Below, in pieces: positions 23,800 through 27,072 of a stretch of 27,072 nt of DNA (position 1 is the first letter of the stretch; every line of letters begins with the position of its first letter). The translations under genes were made by a program, and so were the position numbers. The notes under the pieces are model-generated. The model saw only the letters and a list, made by a program, of their open reading frames with translations. It was not told where the DNA came from and did not search any database. Source of the DNA: UBA5794 sp965368815. Lineage in GTDB: Bacteria; Actinomycetota; Acidimicrobiia; Spongiisociales; UBA5794. The stretch is taken from the NCBI GenBank assembly GCA_965368815.1, contig CBDUOH010000022.1, positions 1-27,072 of the forward strand, given 5' to 3'.

Positions 23800-24843
23800 C
23801 TAGCGGCCCGATCGATTCAACTCGTCGATCAGTGCGCGGAGACGCCCGAAACCGTGACGATTGAACGAGAAGCGGATTCGAGGGAGATCCACGACATCAT
23901 CCGTGGCCACTTCCGACTCGGTGGCTGGGATCTTTGTGATCGTGCCCCCTTCGATGATGTCGGCAAATTCGTCAGCAAGGCGCTCGACGAGATCGTCAGA
24001 GATGTCGCGCTGGAGCCGGATGACCAGGTCACCGTTGACGTAGCGCTGCGAGTGGTAGACGCGATAGAAGTCACGGATCTCGGCGATCGCTTCGTCGAGG
24101 CTCGTCGTCACCTTGTAGAGGTTGCTGTCGTAATCCGAGATCATGCCCTTGTCGAGCAGCGCGTCGCACAGGGTCAGCCACGCGTCCCAGTAGCCGGTTC
24201 CTTCAGCTTCCAGCATCACGATCGGGTGGCTCGATGCCTTGCCCGTCTGGACGAGGGTCAGGAGCTCGAACACCTCGTCCATCGTTCCGAAGCCACCGGG
24301 GAACAGCGCAAAAGCGTCCGATTCCTTGACGAACTGCACCTTCCTGGTGAAGAAATACTTGAAGTTGATGACTCGACCCGGTGCGAGATACTGGTTGGCG
24401 CCGGACTCGAACGGGAGACGGATGTTGACGCCGAAGCTCGCATCCGTTCCCGCGCCCTTGTTCGCCGCCTCCATGATGCCGGGGCCGGCTCCGGTGATCA
24501 CCATCCACCCGAGCTCGTCGGCCATACGCCGTCCGAACTCCTCGGCGAGCAGGTAGTTCGGGTCGTCAGGTTTGGTCCGCGCTGATCCATACACGGCGAT
24601 CTTGCGGTAGTCGAGATATGGATTGAACACGAGATGGGAGTACCGGAGTTCCTTGAGCGCTGTGTTCATCATCTTCACGTCGCCGCGGTCCGTGTTGTCC
24701 TTGATGAGCTTGAGCGCGGTTCCGACGATCTCGGCCACGAGATCCTCGTCTCGATTGCCTTCCTGTCCCGCCGGAACGACGGACTGCACCAGGTCCCAGA
24801 TGCGTTGGTCGAGCGTCCTATCGTTTGTATCTGAATCTGACAT
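23800..24843 (-). CDS. LOG family (TIGR00730-like) nucleotide phosphoribohydrolase
   Basis: A 347-residue Rossmann-fold protein. KIAVYGSARTKPDDPNY (81-97), ITGAGPGIMEAANKGA (116-131) and FPGGFGTMDE (181-190) are the signature motifs of the LOG/'lysine decarboxylase-like' family, whose characterised members cleave nucleoside 5'-monophosphates to base and ribose 5-phosphate. It is longer than plant-type LOG (about 200 residues), with about 75 extra residues before the fold and a C-terminal extension rich in charged residues. The exact substrate is unknown. The ATG at 24843 is chosen because TACCTT ends six bases before it; a GTG at 24882 would add 13 residues. It is divergent from the GNAT gene across 64 bp. 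Confidence 0.88.
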   Translation of the reverse strand: MSDSDTNDRTLDQRIWDLVQSVVPAGQEGNRDEDLVAEIVGTALKLIKDNTDRGDVKMMNTALKELRYSHLVFNPYLDYRKIAVYGSARTKPDDPNYLLAEEFGRRMADELGWMVITGAGPGIMEAANKGAGTDASFGVNIRLPFESGANQYLAPGRVINFKYFFTRKVQFVKESDAFALFPGGFGTMDEVFELLTLVQTGKASSHPIVMLEAEGTGYWDAWLTLCDALLDKGMISDYDSNLYKVTTSLDEAIAEIRDFYRVYHSQRYVNGDLVIRLQRDISDDLVERLADEFADIIEGGTITKIPATESEVATDDVVDLPRIRFSFNRHGFGRLRALIDELNRSGR

Positions 24844-24849
24844 GTCTCC

Positions 24850-24855
24850 AAGGTA
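24850..24855 (-). promoter_or_regulatory. -10 element (TACCTT) of the LOG-family gene
   Basis: TACCTT, then GGAGAC, then ATG at 24843. The spacer itself contains GGAG, but only two bases from the ATG, which is too close for a Shine-Dalgarno. Confidence 0.5.
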
Positions 24856-24907
24856 GTTCGACACCGGTACCGTTGGCACCACTTCGGGTCTTTCGTGGGA
24901 GGAATTC

Positions 24908-25792
24908 GTGCGACGTGAGCGCTTCCGGCGCGCCAGTCACCTATCCGAGATGATGTCCATCGCGTCGACGCATCTCGCAGCGTTCGGGCCCGCGTCGGGG
25001 CTCCACCCGGGCGATGTCGCTCACCGCATCGGTAGCGGGTTGCGGGAGTTCCCAACCGACGATGTCGTCCACGTCTGGACCGACAACGGCTCTGTTGTGG
25101 CGTTCGGTCTGCTGTGGCCCCAATGGGATGCATTCGACCTCGGAGTGCACCCGAATCTCCCTGAGGCCGACTATCAATTCGTCGTGGACGAGCTCGCCTC
25201 TTCTGCCGCCCGGGACGGTCGCGTCGAGACCGAGGTGTATTCGGGCGACCTCCGGCTCGCCGGTCTTGTGTCGTCCATCGGGTTCACCAAGATCGGGGAA
25301 CCCTTCGTGTTGACCTCTCAACCGGTCGATGAACACCGACCTGTGGATCTCCCCGGATACACGGTGCGAAGTGCCACGATTGCCGATTCGGACCGGATCT
25401 GTGAGGCACACGTATCGGCGTTCTCGAGTTCGTGGACACCTGAGGCGTACCACAGGTACATGGCGACGCCCCCGTACGAGCCGAGGTTCGAGGTCATCGC
25501 GGTGGAGGAGGATGGGACCGTGGCCGGGTTCGCGGTGGTGTGGTTGGATCGGATGAACAGTGTCGGGTACTTCGAACCCGTCGGCACGCACGCCGATCAT
25601 CAGCGTCGCGGCGTCGGATCCGCGGTCCTTGCAGCGGGCATGAACCTGATGTTGGCTGAGGGCATGGTCAGGGCGTCGGTGCTCCATGACACCGATTCAC
25701 CAGGAACCGCGGCGTTCTACGCGTCGTGCGGATTCGCCCGTATCGGCACGATCAGCCGCTGGGTGCGAGAATCGGGACCGGAAGCCGCCTAA
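24908..25792 (+). CDS. GNAT N-acetyltransferase, tandem domains
   Basis: A 294-residue acetyl-CoA-dependent acyltransferase with two GNAT-like halves. The first (about 1-140) is degenerate, with VVHVWTDNGSVVAFGLLWPQWDAF. The second is intact: YTVRSATIADSDRICEAHVSAF, IAVEEDGTVAGFAVVWLDR, VGTHADHQRRGVGSAVLAAGM (the acetyl-CoA loop QRRGVG) and TDSPGTAAFYASCGF. The double layout recalls mycothiol synthase and related actinobacterial enzymes, but the acceptor is unknown. A strong Shine-Dalgarno, GGGAGG, precedes the GTG start by five bases. The stop TAA overlaps the Shine-Dalgarno of kynU eight bases upstream of its ATG, so the two form an operon. Confidence 0.88.
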   Translation: MRRERFRRASHLSEMMSIASTHLAAFGPASGLHPGDVAHRIGSGLREFPTDDVVHVWTDNGSVVAFGLLWPQWDAFDLGVHPNLPEADYQFVVDELASSAARDGRVETEVYSGDLRLAGLVSSIGFTKIGEPFVLTSQPVDEHRPVDLPGYTVRSATIADSDRICEAHVSAFSSSWTPEAYHRYMATPPYEPRFEVIAVEEDGTVAGFAVVWLDRMNSVGYFEPVGTHADHQRRGVGSAVLAAGMNLMLAEGMVRASVLHDTDSPGTAAFYASCGFARIGTISRWVRESGPEAA

Positions 25793-25800
25793 GGACGACG

Positions 25801-27045
25801 ATGCCCAGCACATTGACCCGAGCCGATGCCGAGCGCCTCGACGCCGCCGACCCGCTGGCGCAGTTCGCCGAACGGTTCCATCTTCCCGAGGGGCATGTCT
25901 ACCTGGATGGCAACTCCCTTGGTGCTGCGCCGAAGGCATCGTTCGAACATGTCGACCGGGCGACCCGTCACGAATGGGCCGATGAGCTGATTGCGAGTTG
26001 GAGCGGTGCGGGATGGTGGACGCTCGGCGAACGTCTCGGCGATCAGATCGCCGGCCTCATCGGGGCGGATGTGGGCACGACCGTCGTATGTGACACGACA
26101 ACGGTGAACATCTACAAGGCCCTTCATGCCGCGCTCTCCATCCGGCCCGGTCGGACTCGCATCCTGACGGAACGCACAGGTTTCCCCACCGATTCCTACG
26201 CCGCCGAGGGCGTGGCGTCAGTACTCGACGGAGTCACACTTGAGCTCGTCGACGTCGAGCATGAGACGTTCGGGGATCGGCTCGATGACTCCGTCGCGGT
26301 CGTGCTCGTGAACCAGATCGACTACCGCACTGCCACGTTGCGCAACATGCACTCGCTGACCGAAGCGATCCATTCCGTGGGTGCCATCGCCGTGTGGGAT
26401 CTGTGTCACAGCGCTGGCGTGCTCCCGATTGACGTACGCGGGGCAGGAGTCGATTTTGCCGTCGGTTGCACCTACAAGTTTCTGAACGGCGGTCCGGGCG
26501 CACCGGCCTTCATCCATGTGTCACCACAACACCTGGAGACGGCCCAGAGTCCGCTGCGTGGTTGGTGGGGACACGCCGATCCGTTCGCCATGGAGGAGAC
26601 CTATCGGCCTCGTGAGGGAATCCGCAAGTACATGGTTGGTACGCAGCCGATCCTGTCGATGCGAGCGATGCAGGCGAGTCTGGACATGTACTCCGAGGTC
26701 GACCTGCCAGCCGTCCGCTCCAAGAGCGTCTCGCTCACGTCGTTGTTCATCGATCTCGTCGACCAGGAGTGCTCCGGGCATGGGCTCGGTGTGTTGTCCC
26801 CGCGGGATCCGGACCGCCGGGGATCCCAGGTGTCGCTGTATTCCGAGGACGGTCAGGCAATCATGGCTGCCATGGCGGCGGCGGGAGTCCACGGAGGCTT
26901 CCGGAAACCCGGAGCGATGCGATTCGGCTTCGCTCCGCTCTACATCTCGCACGCCGACGTGTTCGAGGCCGTTCAGCGGCTCAAGCACATCCTCGACACC
27001 GACGAATGGAAACGTCCCCAGTACCAGACGGCAGCGATCAGCTAG
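25801..27045 (+). CDS. kynU: Kynureninase
   Basis: A 414-residue class V PLP enzyme that cleaves kynurenine (or 3-hydroxykynurenine) to anthranilate (or hydroxyanthranilate) and alanine in tryptophan breakdown. Diagnostic motifs: VYLDGNSLGAAPK (33-45), the catalytic region VNQIDYRTATLRNM (169-183), AVWDLCHSAGVLPIDV (197-212) with the PLP aspartate, the Schiff-base lysine in FAVGCTYKFLNGGPGAPAF (Lys226), and GWWGHADPFAME. The length is right for the family and the gene is complete, ending in the window with 27 bp left. AAGGA lies five bases before the ATG. It is the second gene of an operon with the GNAT. No tryptophan dioxygenase is present; the hydrolase half of the AroQ fusion could supply the preceding formamidase step. 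Confidence 0.93.
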   Translation: MPSTLTRADAERLDAADPLAQFAERFHLPEGHVYLDGNSLGAAPKASFEHVDRATRHEWADELIASWSGAGWWTLGERLGDQIAGLIGADVGTTVVCDTTTVNIYKALHAALSIRPGRTRILTERTGFPTDSYAAEGVASVLDGVTLELVDVEHETFGDRLDDSVAVVLVNQIDYRTATLRNMHSLTEAIHSVGAIAVWDLCHSAGVLPIDVRGAGVDFAVGCTYKFLNGGPGAPAFIHVSPQHLETAQSPLRGWWGHADPFAMEETYRPREGIRKYMVGTQPILSMRAMQASLDMYSEVDLPAVRSKSVSLTSLFIDLVDQECSGHGLGVLSPRDPDRRGSQVSLYSEDGQAIMAAMAAAGVHGGFRKPGAMRFGFAPLYISHADVFEAVQRLKHILDTDEWKRPQYQTAAIS

Positions 27046-27072
27046 GCAGTCGGTTCTGTCGACCGGTCATCG

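Overview
This window is a GC-rich chromosomal segment, almost certainly from an actinomycete-type bacterium (Actinomycetota). The pointers are a LLM-class (F420/flavin) oxidoreductase, a DnaE2-type error-prone polymerase with a Cys-less palindromic TCGAAC-N4-GTTCGA LexA site, a full-length Lhr helicase, a TIGR03084-like metal-binding protein and many start codons that look leaderless (a TANNNT -10 ending six bases before ATG). Acidimicrobiia is my best guess for the class, but nothing here proves it. I see no rRNA, tRNA, transposase, integrase, prophage or CRISPR array, so this is core-like sequence with a few unusual spots.

Layout. 1-1872 (minus strand): a membrane protein cut by the left edge, a LLM oxidoreductase and an ACT-domain protein, the last two separated by a 155-bp array of 7-base repeats. 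1873-6192: a divergent promoter region with a perfect SOS box at 2256-2271. An unrecognised 85-residue ORF runs left from it and dnaE2 runs right, followed by a small tail-anchored protein with its own degenerate SOS-like box. 6215-9467 (minus): msrB, threonine aldolase, a SixA-type phosphatase and serC. 9525-10727 (plus): an aspartate aminotransferase divergent from serC. 10724-12669 (minus): a fusion of type II dehydroquinase (AroQ) with an alpha/beta hydrolase, and a lipoate-ligase family protein. 12793-16542 (plus): lipoprotein, ABC exporter, lipoprotein, Nudix hydrolase, the last three joined by 4-base stop/start overlaps. 16512-21925 (minus): UspA-like protein, a coiled-coil protein and Lhr. 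22183-24843 (minus): a BtpA/SgcQ family TIM barrel coupled to a TIGR03084-like protein, then a LOG-family protein. 24908-27045 (plus): tandem GNAT acetyltransferase and kynureninase.

How the genes fit together. Two themes recur. One is DNA damage: dnaE2, two candidate LexA sites, two unknown small proteins that may be in the same regulon, and the repair-type helicase Lhr further right. The other is amino-acid and aromatic metabolism: serC, aspartate aminotransferase, threonine aldolase, AroQ, an ACT protein and kynureninase. The hydrolase half of the AroQ fusion carries the HGGFW/GHSAGG/GxGHxxLIDP signature seen in kynurenine formamidase-like enzymes, which would give a function one step upstream of kynureninase; this is inference.

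The most interesting items are the divergent SOS promoter with its unknown 85-aa partner, the AroQ-hydrolase fusion, the heptamer array that flips orientation exactly at a stop codon, and the uniform leaderless promoter architecture, which also fixes many start codons.
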